A DNA stretch of 34,573 nucleotides from Candidatus Amphrikana amoebophyrae (GTDB lineage Bacteria > Chlamydiota > Chlamydiia > Chlamydiales > JACRBE01): NCBI GenBank assembly GCA_030408475.1, contig JAUHQG010000047.1:1-34573 (forward strand), in the 5' to 3' direction. The translations under genes were made by a program, and so were the position numbers. The notes under the pieces are model-generated. The model did no database searches and was not told where the DNA came from. It saw only the letters and a list, made by a program, of their open reading frames with translations. Positions 17,301-25,322 of this stretch are shown here, piece by piece; within the stretch, counting starts at the first letter, position 1; each line of letters begins with the position of its first letter.

Positions 17301-18891
17301 TCCACATATCCTTTCAGAGAAAAACGTAAGTCCTGAGCTTGGAATAAAAGAGCGACATAGTGGAATTATAGCAACAGCTGTAGCCCTTTTACTTGTCATA
17401 GTCGTAATGGTTTCTTACTATAGATTTGCAGGATTAATCGCCTCAATGGCAGTATTGATCAACTTGCTTATCATGTGGGCTACTCTTCAAAACATACAAG
17501 CTACGATCACTTTAGCTACAATTGCAGGCATCATCTTAACGATGGGAATGGCCGTTGATGCTAACGTTTTGATTTTTGAGAGAATTAGAGAAGAATTTGC
17601 ACTATCAGGTAGAATAGCCCATGCTATTCAGACTGGATACAAAAAGGCCTTCTCAGCCATTTTAGACTCTAATATTACAACAATAATTGCAGCTCTTGTT
17701 TTACTTAATTTTGACTCAGGCCCTGTTAAAGGTTTTGCCGTTTCATTGATCATTGGACTAGTTTCATCAATGTTTACTGCATTATTTTTAACAAGATGCT
17801 TTTTCAGAAAGTGGGCACAAAACCCTGAGAGAAAAAGCCTTAATATGCTCAACTTAATTAAGTCTGTAAACTTTAACTTCTTAAAGTTCGCTAAAGTCGC
17901 CTTTACATTAGTAGCCATTATTGCTTTAGTTGGTGGATTTATGCTCAATAAAGAGAAAAACACCATTATGGGCATGGACTTTACTGGTGGATACGCTTTA
18001 ACTTTAGAGGTAGAACCAACATTTGATTCAAAAGCTGAAAATAGTTACCGCAGTTCTCTTGAGACTGCCCTCGAAAAAGCAGGACTTACTAGCCAAGAGT
18101 TTCAAATAAGAGAACTTACTCCTTCAAACCAACTGCGTCTATTTTTAAGTAAAAGTTTAGAGTTACCGGGCCACGCATTTGCTTCATTAACTTTAGAAAC
18201 TAGTGATGAAGTGGAATTTGGATATCAAAATAATCCGAGAATTTCTTGGATTGTTAATGCATTGAAAGTCTCTGGAGTTCAATTAACTGATACTTCCGTG
18301 AAACAGCTTGAGTCAAATTGGACAAGCGTAAGTGGTCAAATGTCAGATAGCATGAGAAACAATGCCATGATCGGCTTAGGCGTAGCTCTGCTCGGAATAT
18401 TGTTATATATCACATTTAGATTTGAATTTAAATTTGCGATAAGTGCAACTTTAGGTTTAGCTATAGATGTATTAGTTACAATGGGTCTAATTGGTATATT
18501 ACACTCTCTTGGAGTGCCTGTTCAAATTGACCTCAATACTGTAGCCGCTTTAATGACAATCATAGGATACTCATTAAATGACACAATTATCGTTTTTGAT
18601 AGAATCAGAGAAGATATGAAATTAATGAGAAAGAGCTCACTATCAGAAATCATCAATCATTCTCTTAATATTACTTTAAGTAGAACAACGATGACTTCAT
18701 TAACAACATTAGTTGTTTTGATAGCTTTGATAGCCTTTGGCGGTCAGTCTATATTTGGCTTCTCACTCGTAATGGCAATTGGAGTAGTTGTTGGAACTTT
18801 TTCAACACTATTTATAGCAACTGCCCTACTTTTGATTTTTCAAAAAAAAGAGTCTACAAAGCACTCTAAATCAATTTTAAGAGTGCAATAA
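14323..18891 (+). CDS. secDF: Fused protein-export membrane protein SecD/SecF with very large periplasmic domain
   Basis: A 1522-residue fusion of SecD and SecF, the proton-driven helpers of SecYEG translocation. The first membrane segment covers residues 8-28 (ISLIVVVLLLTLYNILPTLFF). The SecD hallmark NWGLDLSGGK appears only near residue 677, whereas in ordinary SecD it follows the first membrane segment closely. About 640 extra residues, partly coiled-coil-like, therefore form an enlarged periplasmic region. SecD membrane segments occupy about 1010-1165. SecF starts near 1185 (FLKFAKVAFTLVAIIALVGG) with MGMDFTGGYALTLEVE and a second membrane cluster from about 1345, ending in a basic tail. 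Chlamydial SecDF is also a large fusion. The gene is followed 21 bases later by recJ. Confidence 0.95.
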   Translation: MEKNKRWQISLIVVVLLLTLYNILPTLFFYSKPLDKPIGQKKSMEIAKMATQRVNNLETTSKEWIQSFAKLLKIKIKSIDIPNDAPQEITVNFVTDHDAALFKQYLPAAGQSIPFYPARLALSQSPDGVDTKSVVVQRKIPIHFSKSLEGFDYSQLVSKEGEIDSLYKTVTQDRLLQLVNIMGGISDNAQLVDLVLHEQPSARSDELLSMISSNILNVTKVFGETSTITKRYFSNFTQGNFKSKSEAIATLIGRMDNLKERVKFEKVSLIDEEKGLQKAGGYLETAKKQQLEHFQEKEEDLLKSTSLLKKYKATFAAGISPLTSEQAEKNIESATLNPNLSEQQTLSLSSHNPLIDKISVDWSNSQIALLLHADIENLRKSYQNNPSKTQEKDLLDQLIFNEIARVSRESGENFIPNKEQFVVQINSLSDAKSMLVLDLKEIAETEVTNITHFLKNNWNSHFKELSSDAFPIVNLEEYNKLSSLDKKYSLLVTSPLLEGKTQEFGFRNSSIYIIAKGLGSMMAKYSQDPNSETAQEFAKEINALNSKLRDLGFSAYPGTTYPLPAKYANDYIFEAENYFRPILQATREEFNVHGTKRYATLEFTDLKQRILRTNAIENAEQEELLKWRDEYYSSTSDPAKQAKFEVPAPTRNPLWTNLALSARKYFRGDDRKILNWGLDLSGGKTVQVELRDHKGKLVTNEDDVNQGINELYNRVNKMGVSEVAIRKEGTNITLDFPGSQALSAKDLIKASSMSFHIVNEKFSNRNPLTRDAINRFLQEVWNEAIVTNKKDVASINAIAWNHLYGDPLDSESANPRSEAAKTLFKNGLRLVAPSDKDRSSAFNDSLSKIAIFRGESSSDWQQQAHPLLVVFNNYGLEGSSLTGIRSGFDPAEGNFLSFEVKGSHNIRGTKIDPQDELFAWTSVFSKDKVSGTPLEKYSGGEGWRMAVVLNDQVVSAPQLAQPLKTNGRITGNFSQRDIGRLESDLKAGSLTFTPHILSEKNVSPELGIKERHSGIIATAVALLLVIVVMVSYYRFAGLIASMAVLINLLIMWATLQNIQATITLATIAGIILTMGMAVDANVLIFERIREEFALSGRIAHAIQTGYKKAFSAILDSNITTIIAALVLLNFDSGPVKGFAVSLIIGLVSSMFTALFLTRCFFRKWAQNPERKSLNMLNLIKSVNFNFLKFAKVAFTLVAIIALVGGFMLNKEKNTIMGMDFTGGYALTLEVEPTFDSKAENSYRSSLETALEKAGLTSQEFQIRELTPSNQLRLFLSKSLELPGHAFASLTLETSDEVEFGYQNNPRISWIVNALKVSGVQLTDTSVKQLESNWTSVSGQMSDSMRNNAMIGLGVALLGILLYITFRFEFKFAISATLGLAIDVLVTMGLIGILHSLGVPVQIDLNTVAALMTIIGYSLNDTIIVFDRIREDMKLMRKSSLSEIINHSLNITLSRTTMTSLTTLVVLIALIAFGGQSIFGFSLVMAIGVVVGTFSTLFIATALLLIFQKKESTKHSKSILRVQ

Positions 18892-18912
18892 ACGTAAGAA
18901 AATGGAAGATAA

Positions 18913-20664
18913 ATGCCAAAGCAAAATGAATCAATTTACAATCCAATTTGGATTGACCCCCCTCAAGATTCTGAGCTGTGTCAAAAAATTGTAGATGATT
19001 TCCATATTCATCCAGTAACTGCACAGGTTTTGGTATCTAGAAAATTTGAATCAGAAAAAAAAATTCATGATTTTCTTTATGCCAAACTTCCAAATTTACT
19101 TGATCCCAATTTATTTCCTGAAATGGGCAAAGCTATTGAACGCATATTCAAAGCGCAAAATGAAAAAGAGACCATCTTAATATACGGTGATAATGATGTA
19201 GATGGTATGACCGGCACAACTTTGTTAACCGATCTTTTTCGATATATCGGATTAAGTGTCTTATTTTATGTCGCTTCTCGTGGTGGGAGTATGGCTAAGA
19301 GTGGCTATTTAAATGCTTTAGATTATGCCAAGGCAAAAAACTGCAAGTTAATGATTACCGTTGATTGTGGAATTACTGCTAATGAAGATCTTAAAACGAT
19401 TACTAACTCTGGAATAGATGTTATCATAACAGATCATCATGAAAAAGCAGAATTAGTACCAAAAGTGACTGCTATTATTAATCCTAAGATGCCAGGATGC
19501 TCATATCCCAATCGTGAAATCACTGGAGTTGGCGTTGCTTTTAAATTAGCCCATGGATATTTAAAATTTCTTATTTCTGAGAAAATTATTGAACCTAGTC
19601 AAGTTGATTTAAAAAGATATTTGGATTTGGTGGCCCTTGGAACTATCGCAGATATGGGTGGATTAATTGATGAGAACCGAATTTTAGTACGCTATGGATT
19701 AATACAGCTACATCGAACTAAAAGAATTGGCCTTGTCAAATTAATTAAGGTTAGTAATTTAAAACCTTATGACATAACTGTTGTAGATATAGCATCTAAA
19801 CTCGCGCCAAGACTCAATAGCTTAGGTCGAATAGCCGATCCTCAAAAAGGGGTAGAACTCTTATTAACCGAAGATCCACATGTTGCTGAAAGATTAGCCA
19901 AAGAGCTTGATCTTAAAAATTTAGAGCGACAACGGATAGAGAAGAAAGATTCAGAAGAAGTGGAGATTCTAATTTCTTCTTTTCCAGACATTTTAGACCA
20001 AAGAGCAATAGTTTTATATTCACACAATTGGCACCCTGGGATCATACCTATTATTGCTGCAAGGCTAGCAAAACAGTATAACCGCCCTACCCTTATCATT
20101 ACAGTCGATGAAGGGATTGGAAAAGGCTCACTTCGAACTATACCGGAATTTCCGGTTTTACCTATTTTGCAACAACGTGCTGATTTGCTTCTTAATTTTG
20201 GCGGTCACGATTATGCTGCTGGGCTAACCATTAAAGAAGAAAATATTACAGCTTTTAAAAAGCATTTTATAGATGCCGCTAATACAATGCTGCACGATCA
20301 AGATGTACTTCCTAAAATATACTTAGATGCTAAAGCGAGTTTCTCGGACTTAACTTTTGACTTTTTAGAGTCATTAAACTTACTTGAACCATTTGGCAAT
20401 GAAAATACTGCTCCTATCCTTTATACTACTGTTAAGCAAGTATGGCCCCCAAAAGTGATTGGAAGATCACACTTAAAATTGTACTTAGAAGAAGGTGGGA
20501 GGTTTTTAGAAGGAATAGCGTTTGGCTTGGCTCATCGAAAACCCACTTTAAGCAAGAAAAACTTAAAGATGAAAATCGCCTTTACGCCTACGATAAACAA
20601 CTATCTTAATAAGACTAGCATTCAGCTCCAAATTCGCGATTTCAAAATACTCGATGAAGTATAA
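18913..20664 (+). CDS. recJ: Single-stranded-DNA-specific exonuclease RecJ
   Basis: A 583-residue DHH-family 5'-3' exonuclease acting in recombination and mismatch repair. The DHH motifs are present: GDNDVDGMTGT near residue 92, TVDCGITANED, ITDHHEKAE, and VALGTIADMGGL with the metal-binding Asp. The DHHA1 region near residue 430 contains FGGHDYAAGL. An OB-like C-terminal domain follows. Motif I is slightly unusual, with Asn in DND where DYD is common, but all acidic ligands are kept. It lies 21 bases after secDF with a GGAAG ribosome-binding site, so the two are probably co-transcribed. The order secDF-recJ-euo is shared with Chlamydia. Confidence 0.95.
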   Translation: MPKQNESIYNPIWIDPPQDSELCQKIVDDFHIHPVTAQVLVSRKFESEKKIHDFLYAKLPNLLDPNLFPEMGKAIERIFKAQNEKETILIYGDNDVDGMTGTTLLTDLFRYIGLSVLFYVASRGGSMAKSGYLNALDYAKAKNCKLMITVDCGITANEDLKTITNSGIDVIITDHHEKAELVPKVTAIINPKMPGCSYPNREITGVGVAFKLAHGYLKFLISEKIIEPSQVDLKRYLDLVALGTIADMGGLIDENRILVRYGLIQLHRTKRIGLVKLIKVSNLKPYDITVVDIASKLAPRLNSLGRIADPQKGVELLLTEDPHVAERLAKELDLKNLERQRIEKKDSEEVEILISSFPDILDQRAIVLYSHNWHPGIIPIIAARLAKQYNRPTLIITVDEGIGKGSLRTIPEFPVLPILQQRADLLLNFGGHDYAAGLTIKEENITAFKKHFIDAANTMLHDQDVLPKIYLDAKASFSDLTFDFLESLNLLEPFGNENTAPILYTTVKQVWPPKVIGRSHLKLYLEEGGRFLEGIAFGLAHRKPTLSKKNLKMKIAFTPTINNYLNKTSIQLQIRDFKILDEV

Positions 20665-20691
20665 AAAAACCCAAAACCATCAGCTTTTGGG
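20665..20691 (-). terminator. Rho-independent terminator for euo, possibly bidirectional
   Basis: The stem CCCAAAA (20670-20676) with TTTTGGG (20685-20691) is followed on the minus strand by seven T. It lies 80 bases past the euo stop and starts directly behind the recJ stop, so it can also end recJ transcription. Confidence 0.75.
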
Positions 20692-20773
20692 CTATAATTA
20701 AACTGAAATATACACTATGTAAAAAGCCATTGAAGTTGAAAAATTTAGAGTTTTTCAGTTTCACTAAAGCTGA

Positions 20774-21244
20774 TTACATTGCTTCAATCCCATGATCGCT
20801 TGAAGACTTCTGAGAATCAATATAATTCTCTTTATACGACTTGATTTCGTTAACATTAACGACCCAAGCAGCACCTTTTCTTGAAGCCTTTAAAAGACCA
20901 ATACGTGTAGCATAATATATTTTCTGAGCTGGAACACCTAACATCTTAGCAACTTGGTTAATTGAATAATAACCTAACTTGTTGTCATAAAGAAGTTCAC
21001 CTTCAAATGTAGACTTAGATCTAGAATACTTTTGGTTTCTATAATCTTCTAAGTCGTCTAAATGAATAGTCCAACGAGTTGTTTCTTTTTTTGCTTTAAG
21101 CTTGTTTTGCTTAATTGCGACATATATCGCCTGTCTCGTAACTCCGTTGATGCGAGCAGCTTCTGTTATAGAAACCACCTTTGGGTCATCTGATTCACAG
21201 ATAATCGCCTCAGTACGGTACTCATCATTAAATTGATCAGTCAT
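20774..21244 (-). CDS. euo: Euo, DNA-binding developmental regulator with two helix-turn-helix domains
   Basis: A 156-residue DNA-binding protein. It holds two tandem excisionase-like (MerR-related) helix-turn-helix units. The first, about residues 25-72, reads VSITEAARINGVTRQAIYVA and ends RWTIHLDDLEDY. The second, about 92-140, reads YYSINQVAKMLGVPAQKIYY and ends AWVVNVNEIKSY. In Chlamydia, Euo is made early and represses late genes, keeping the replicating form. The order recJ-euo and the protein pattern make this identification firm. It is somewhat shorter than the Chlamydia protein. The ATG has the ribosome-binding sequence GGAGAAATAAA before it. An inverted repeat lies about 40-70 bases upstream of the start and could be an operator. 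Confidence 0.92.
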   Translation of the reverse strand: MTDQFNDEYRTEAIICESDDPKVVSITEAARINGVTRQAIYVAIKQNKLKAKKETTRWTIHLDDLEDYRNQKYSRSKSTFEGELLYDNKLGYYSINQVAKMLGVPAQKIYYATRIGLLKASRKGAAWVVNVNEIKSYKENYIDSQKSSSDHGIEAM

Positions 21245-21587
21245 TTTATTTCTCCATAGTTTATGTTTACGACAAAATTTATTCTAGACCTTTGTTTTTC
21301 ATAACATTGGTCTTTTTACTAATTTTGAAAGGACTATTCTTACATAAAAAAGAATTGAAATCAATCGATTTTCAACAATTTCAGCAACTTTTTATACATT
21401 TCACTATATAGAGTTCAAAAAAACAACTATAATGAGCTTAAATATTTAATTATAAGCACTTTAAATTTTTACTAGAATACCTACATCTTTTTATTTAAAA
21501 ATGGAAGAGTATTGATTTAATTCCTTTTTTGATAGATCGAAAGAGTCAGTTGAGCTACCATAATAATTTACGCCCAAGGGGAATTTA
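21245..21587. promoter_or_regulatory. Divergent regulatory region between euo and tsp
   Basis: This very AT-rich gap of 343 bases holds the promoters of two divergent genes and no credible reading frame. No consensus pair of promoter boxes stands out on either strand. The most notable structures are an imperfect dyad near euo (21286-21313) and a palindromic AATCGATT core near 21362-21369. Confidence 0.5.
21286..21313. promoter_or_regulatory. Imperfect inverted repeat upstream of euo, possible operator
   Basis: AGACC-TT-TGTT and AACA-TT-GGTCT form an 11-base dyad with two central mismatches and a six-base spacer. It is centred about 55 bases before the euo ATG. Binding by Euo or another repressor is speculation from position and symmetry. 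Confidence 0.35.
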
Positions 21588-23549
21588 ATGAAAAAGCTAA
21601 CTCGTTTATTCTTAATTGCTTTCATAATTTTACTTCAGTTAGTTGTTGAAGCCAAGCCACCTGAACTAACACCTAAAATAGCTAAGGCTAAGATAGATGA
21701 GTTTTTAACAGCTCACATAGTTCATAAAACTCTTAGTGATGAAGTTATTAAAAGATCGCTTCAAAACTACATACAGGAATTAGATCCAGGAAAAGGCTAT
21801 TTTTTAGATCATGAAATAGCTCATTGGAAAGAACCTGACTCAAATTTGATAGCAAACGTTAGACTTGGCATAGAAAAGCATGATTTTACCCACTTTAAAG
21901 AGATGTACGAGCAAATGCTTGTTGCTATAGAGAGAAGAGATAAAATCGAAGAGCAACTTAAAAAAATGGAATTTCCTAAGGATGTCAAATTAAGCGAATT
22001 CACTGAAATGACCTGGGCAAAATCAGAAGAAGAACTGTTAACTCGATTGCTTAGAATCAGAGGGTTACAAACTGAAGCTGCAGAAAAAATTGAAGAAGGG
22101 ACTAAAGAGTTGCTACTTAAGCGCTTAGAAAAAATAAGATTAAGTAAGCAATCAGAGTTCGTAGAGGCTGATAAAGCCGATAAAGAGCGCTTATTACTTT
22201 CATACTGTCTGAAGTCGGTAGCATCAGCATTAGACACTCACACGGCTTATTTCACCCCTCAGGAGGCAAATCAGTTCATGATTCATGTCCAACAAAGGCT
22301 CTATGGAATAGGCGCCGGCTTGCGAGATGACTTAAATGGATTAACAGTTGTGAGTTTAGTGGAAGGTGGACCAGCGGAGCAGAGTAAATTATTAAAGATG
22401 GGCGATCGAGTGATTGGGGTAAATGGTGAGCCAATAATAGGGCTTGAAATTTCAGAAGCAGTGGAATTAATACGTGGACCAGAAGGAACAGAGGTGAAGC
22501 TCACATTAATGAGAGAAGTGGAAGGAGATGAAGAGAAAATCTCGAAGAAAATTGATATAGACATTACAAGAAAAGAAGTTGTCCTGAGTGAGTCTCGCTA
22601 TAATACCCATTTAGAGCCGTTTGGAAATGGGGTGATTGCATCGATACATTTACATTCTTTTTATCAAGATTCAAAAACGTCCTCCGCACTAGATTTGCGC
22701 AAAGAGATAGCAAAAATTAAGAGTGAACACAATTTACTAGGAGTGGTACTAGACCTGCGCTTTAATGCAGGTGGTTTATTAACGCAAGCTGTTGAAGTAT
22801 CAGGACTTTTTATCAATCGAGGTATAGTTGCCTCTATAAAAGATTACATGGGTAATATTCAACATTTACGCAATTTTGAAAACAATCCAGCATGGACGGG
22901 ACCATTATTAGTGTTAACGAACCGAGCTAGTGCATCAGCAGCAGAGATTGTAGCGCAATCGATGCAAGATTATGGTAGAGCACTAATAATTGGAGATGAT
23001 TTTTCCTATGGTAAAGGGACCTATCAAACGTTCACCCTTGAAGCTAATCATTCAGGCAACATTAATCCTGAAGGAGAATTCAAAGTGACCAGGGGAATGT
23101 ACTTTACAGTTTCTGGAAAGAGCCCACAAAACACTGGGTTAAAAAGTGATATTGAAGTACCAGGACCTCTTTCTGCAGCTGACATTGGAGAAAGATTTTC
23201 AAAAAATGCAATATTAAATGATTCGATAAAGTCTAACTTCAAGGATGATTTAGCTGATATCCATCCTCTTCATAGATTTAGAATGAGAGCAATTTACTCA
23301 AAAGAGCTCGAAGAGAAAACCGATAAGTGGCAGGCGCATATACCCTCACTTCAAGCTAACTCAAGCAAGCGCATGAAACTCAATAACAATTACAAAGCAT
23401 TTTTAGAAGACTTAGTAAAAATGAAAGATGATGATTACCCTCGAGAAAATCGGAAAAAATATGGCCAAAATGATTTACAACATGAAGAGAGCCTCAACGT
23501 GATGAAAGACCTCATTATACTCGAAGCTACTAATAAAATAGCAATGTAA
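21588..23549 (+). CDS. tsp: Tail-specific (C-terminal processing) protease of the S41 family
   Basis: Periplasmic serine protease of 653 residues. A signal peptide (MKKLTRLFLIAFIILLQLVV) ends near residue 23. A PDZ domain at about 235-315 starts LYGIGAGLRDDLNG. The S41 core follows with GVVLDLRFNAGGLL, and the catalytic Ser450 (RASASAAEI) and Lys476 (YGKGT) match the Ser-Lys pair of E. coli Tsp (430 and 455). This is the Tsp (CT441-type) enzyme, which degrades proteins by their C-terminus and, in Chlamydia, is linked to host-protein cleavage. It is not CPAF. The ATG has an AAGGGGAA ribosome-binding site. The stop codon lies inside a 19-base palindrome repeated before gltX. Confidence 0.94.
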   Translation: MKKLTRLFLIAFIILLQLVVEAKPPELTPKIAKAKIDEFLTAHIVHKTLSDEVIKRSLQNYIQELDPGKGYFLDHEIAHWKEPDSNLIANVRLGIEKHDFTHFKEMYEQMLVAIERRDKIEEQLKKMEFPKDVKLSEFTEMTWAKSEEELLTRLLRIRGLQTEAAEKIEEGTKELLLKRLEKIRLSKQSEFVEADKADKERLLLSYCLKSVASALDTHTAYFTPQEANQFMIHVQQRLYGIGAGLRDDLNGLTVVSLVEGGPAEQSKLLKMGDRVIGVNGEPIIGLEISEAVELIRGPEGTEVKLTLMREVEGDEEKISKKIDIDITRKEVVLSESRYNTHLEPFGNGVIASIHLHSFYQDSKTSSALDLRKEIAKIKSEHNLLGVVLDLRFNAGGLLTQAVEVSGLFINRGIVASIKDYMGNIQHLRNFENNPAWTGPLLVLTNRASASAAEIVAQSMQDYGRALIIGDDFSYGKGTYQTFTLEANHSGNINPEGEFKVTRGMYFTVSGKSPQNTGLKSDIEVPGPLSAADIGERFSKNAILNDSIKSNFKDDLADIHPLHRFRMRAIYSKELEEKTDKWQAHIPSLQANSSKRMKLNNNYKAFLEDLVKMKDDDYPRENRKKYGQNDLQHEESLNVMKDLIILEATNKIAM

Positions 23550-23562
23550 AGCGGCTTTACAT
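23544..23562. repeat. Family-1 palindrome, copy 1 (overlaps tsp stop)
   Basis: ATGTAAAGC-G-GCTTTACAT is a perfect nine-base inverted repeat with one central base. The same palindrome with a different centre base occurs at 25414-25432, and a broken copy at 34455. The tsp stop codon TAA (23547-23549) lies inside it. Confidence 0.75.
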
Positions 23563-23609
23563 GTCTATGAAAAGTCCAGAATTTGCCTCACTTTTTGGAT
23601 CCCAAAGAA

Positions 23610-23664
23610 CCTAGCTCTTTAGCGGTGATGCAAGGGGCTCTGCCTCATAGGCATCAAGCTAAGG
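23610..23664 (+). repeat. Nested stem-loop structure
   Basis: Outer arms CCTAGCT (23610-23616) and AGCTAAGG (23657-23664), one bulge, enclose GATGC (23627-23631) paired with GCATC (23651-23655), which encloses GGGGC-TCT-GCCTC. No second copy was found in the window. Confidence 0.4.
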
Positions 23665-23711
23665 ATTTTCAAGTCATATTTTTCTATGAAAACCTTCGGT
23701 TTTTTCGCATG

Positions 23712-23828
23712 TTTTGCCATTTTACCTTCGGCAAAAATGTCTTCAACAATTGCGAGGGGGGGGGCAAAACATCGTAGATGTTTTGCCCCATGGCGTTGCC
23801 TGAAGGAATTTTCCGTTAGGAAAATTTC
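23712..23828. repeat. Family-3 inverted element (REPIN-like), full copy
   Basis: The centre is a perfect 13-base stem, GGGGCAAAACATC-GTA-GATGTTTTGCCCC (23761-23789). Each side carries a similar arm: TTCAACAATTGCGAGGGGG on the left and, on the other strand, TTCAGGCAACGCCATGGGG from the right. The arms are capped by hairpins, TTTTGCC/GGCAAAA (23712-23736) on the left and AATTTTCC-GTTA-GGAAAATT (23807-23826) on the right. The layout resembles paired inverted REP sequences. A partial relative is at 34510. Confidence 0.6.
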
Positions 23829-23896
23829 AATGGCTACGCAGTAAATCTCAAAACAAATTAAAAATCTAAGTTGATGTTTAACAGAAGTTTAGGCAT

Positions 23897-23934
23897 AAAA
23901 AAAGACCCTCATCATGATCAAAATCAGAAGGTCT
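23897..23934 (-). terminator. Rho-independent terminator for the accessory gene at 24039
   Basis: On the minus strand AGACC pairs with GGTCT (23930-23934 with 23903-23907), an inner TGAT/ATCA helix supports the stem, and seven T follow. It lies beyond the conserved 3' hairpin element, so that element would be part of the transcript. Confidence 0.65.
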
Positions 23935-23956
23935 AAAATGCATTTGTAAAAAAGAA

Positions 23957-24024
23957 TTTTTCTGGACCTGCCTTTTGGATGAGATTGCTTCTCGCTTGAG
24001 AGGAGCGAGGTCGCCGAAAAGTTG
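23957..24024 (-). repeat. Conserved hairpin element in 3' flank of the 24039 gene, copy 2
   Basis: This copy matches 6201-6268 over 68 bases without gaps, about three quarters identical by eye. It starts 14 bases after the stop of the accessory gene and ends before its terminator. The hairpin TTCTC-GCTT-GAGAG (23989-24002) retains pairing with a C-G pair replacing the T-A pair of copy 1. Confidence 0.55.
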
Positions 24025-24038
24025 TACAGAAAGAGTAT

Positions 24039-25292
24039 TCAGGCCGAAGTTTTAGCCGTAACTAAGGTTTGAATACAAGCTACTTTTCTACCCCATTGAG
24101 ATGGATTTGTTTTTGCAAACTTGTCTAAACGATCAATAGGTGGTAATTTGATATCGCCACAATTTTTTAACCAATAGGTGAGTTGCTCTTCACTTAAAAA
24201 GTCTAAGACTCTTTGCCAAAACACCACTTCAGGAAATTTTATTTTTACAACAGGAATAGCTCTGGCAATAAAATAAATTAAGGGTCTATCGGCAAAATGG
24301 ACCACGGTTTCAATATTTTCCTTACCATTACTACAATTCCATAAAACATCAGCGATGTTGTCTTCCACCTCTCTATAAGGATCAAAACTAGTTGTATACG
24401 CATGAAAAGAAACATCATGAAAGTATATAGAATAAAGACTTGAAGCTTTTCTCCCATGAATAATATTGGGTTGAAGAAAATATCTACAACTGAGACCTAA
24501 AGTTCTTAAATGTGGAATACCGATAAAGTCTTTCATTTTATTTGAGAAACCAAATGTGGGAAAAAGTGTCACATAATCCTTTGGATCAATTGCCTTCAAA
24601 GTAAGCTGAATAACTGCTGGACTTGCAATAACATATATATCGGACTGGGATGATTGATCATTAATTTTAATATGAAAAGGAGTATATTTATAGCTGCAAA
24701 ATACAAAAGCATCATACTCTCTACCCATCTTAGCAGAGTCGATTTTATCAAAAATCACGAGTTTTTCAATACCGGATAAATGGCTAAAACTTAAGTGGCT
24801 CACATCCTCTCTAACTGAACTAAAATAAGATTTTCTAATAGTTTCATCGTCTAATGATCCAATAGCATCTAGCCTGCTAGGATGCTCAGCCATCCATTGA
24901 TCTATATGAGAAGCAACACTCAATTCGCTAGCAGAAATCAGATTTTTATTATATCCCATGAAAGCAAAAATGAGCCAATCATCTTCTTTAAATACCTCAT
25001 TACTTAAATCTCCGCTGCGAATAGCAACACATTTTTTTGCCAACATAGCATCAGTTATAGACATTTTTGATGCGATTAATTCAGCTAATTTGTTTTGATC
25101 TTTTGCACTCATTCTAGAAAATATAGATGGAATTTCTGTGCTACGCTTTAAAGACTTTGTCTCTGATGGTTCATGAGCACCCATTAATACATTTTTAGCT
25201 ATTCCATAGGCTAATGACGGGTTTTCCTCTTTTGGATCAACAGTCGTTGTAGCAATAGCTACAACACCAGTCATATCAACAGCAGTTGCCAT
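24039..25292 (-). CDS. Accessory protein of unknown function, paralogue of the 29267 gene
   Basis: A protein of about 417 residues that I cannot assign. It is clearly related to the gene at 29267: shared blocks include SGDLSN, FAF-G, a SHLSGIEKLV/DDLSGLEKLV pair, LFPTFGFS/LYPTLGYS, and the best-conserved stretch HGRK followed by FHDVSFHAY and FDPYRE (His279, His292, Asp293, His297, Asp304 here). The clustered His and Asp residues could bind metal or catalyse, which is inference. There is no signal peptide or membrane segment. The frame is open to an ATG at 25340, but that stretch overlaps an extended TGTTATAAT promoter. The ATG at 25292, after GGGAGG, gives MATAVDM, matching the paralogue's MAAITM. 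It lies between tsp and gltX, where Chlamydia has its cysteine-rich outer-membrane genes. Confidence 0.75.
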   Translation of the reverse strand: MATAVDMTGVVAIATTTVDPKEENPSLAYGIAKNVLMGAHEPSETKSLKRSTEIPSIFSRMSAKDQNKLAELIASKMSITDAMLAKKCVAIRSGDLSNEVFKEDDWLIFAFMGYNKNLISASELSVASHIDQWMAEHPSRLDAIGSLDDETIRKSYFSSVREDVSHLSFSHLSGIEKLVIFDKIDSAKMGREYDAFVFCSYKYTPFHIKINDQSSQSDIYVIASPAVIQLTLKAIDPKDYVTLFPTFGFSNKMKDFIGIPHLRTLGLSCRYFLQPNIIHGRKASSLYSIYFHDVSFHAYTTSFDPYREVEDNIADVLWNCSNGKENIETVVHFADRPLIYFIARAIPVVKIKFPEVVFWQRVLDFLSEEQLTYWLKNCGDIKLPPIDRLDKFAKTNPSQWGRKVACIQTLVTAKTSA

Positions 25293-25322
25293 CATGCCTC
25301 CCAGGATGCTTGACTTTAACTG

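Larger units (their letters stand above)
23550..24038. other. 489-base gap packed with palindromes, no credible gene
   Basis: Between tsp and the accessory gene at 24039 the sequence is a chain of inverted repeats. In order: the family-1 palindrome; a nested stem (CCTAGCT with AGCTAAGG, GATGC with GCATC, 23610-23664); AAAACC-TTC-GGTTTT (23689-23703); the family-3 element (23712-23828); a terminator (23897-23934); and the 3' hairpin element (23957-24024). A 64-codon plus-strand frame starting at 23583 is explained by this repeat structure and is not called. Confidence 0.65.

Noticed and set aside
23689..23703. AAAACC-TTC-GGTTTT plus T run as a terminator for tsp
   Set aside because: The stem is short and A-T rich and lies 140 bases past the stop; possible but not called separately.
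23583..23777. A 64-codon plus-strand frame in the gap after tsp
   Set aside because: It runs through nested stem-loops and the family-3 element, has no ribosome-binding site, and its translation follows the repeats.
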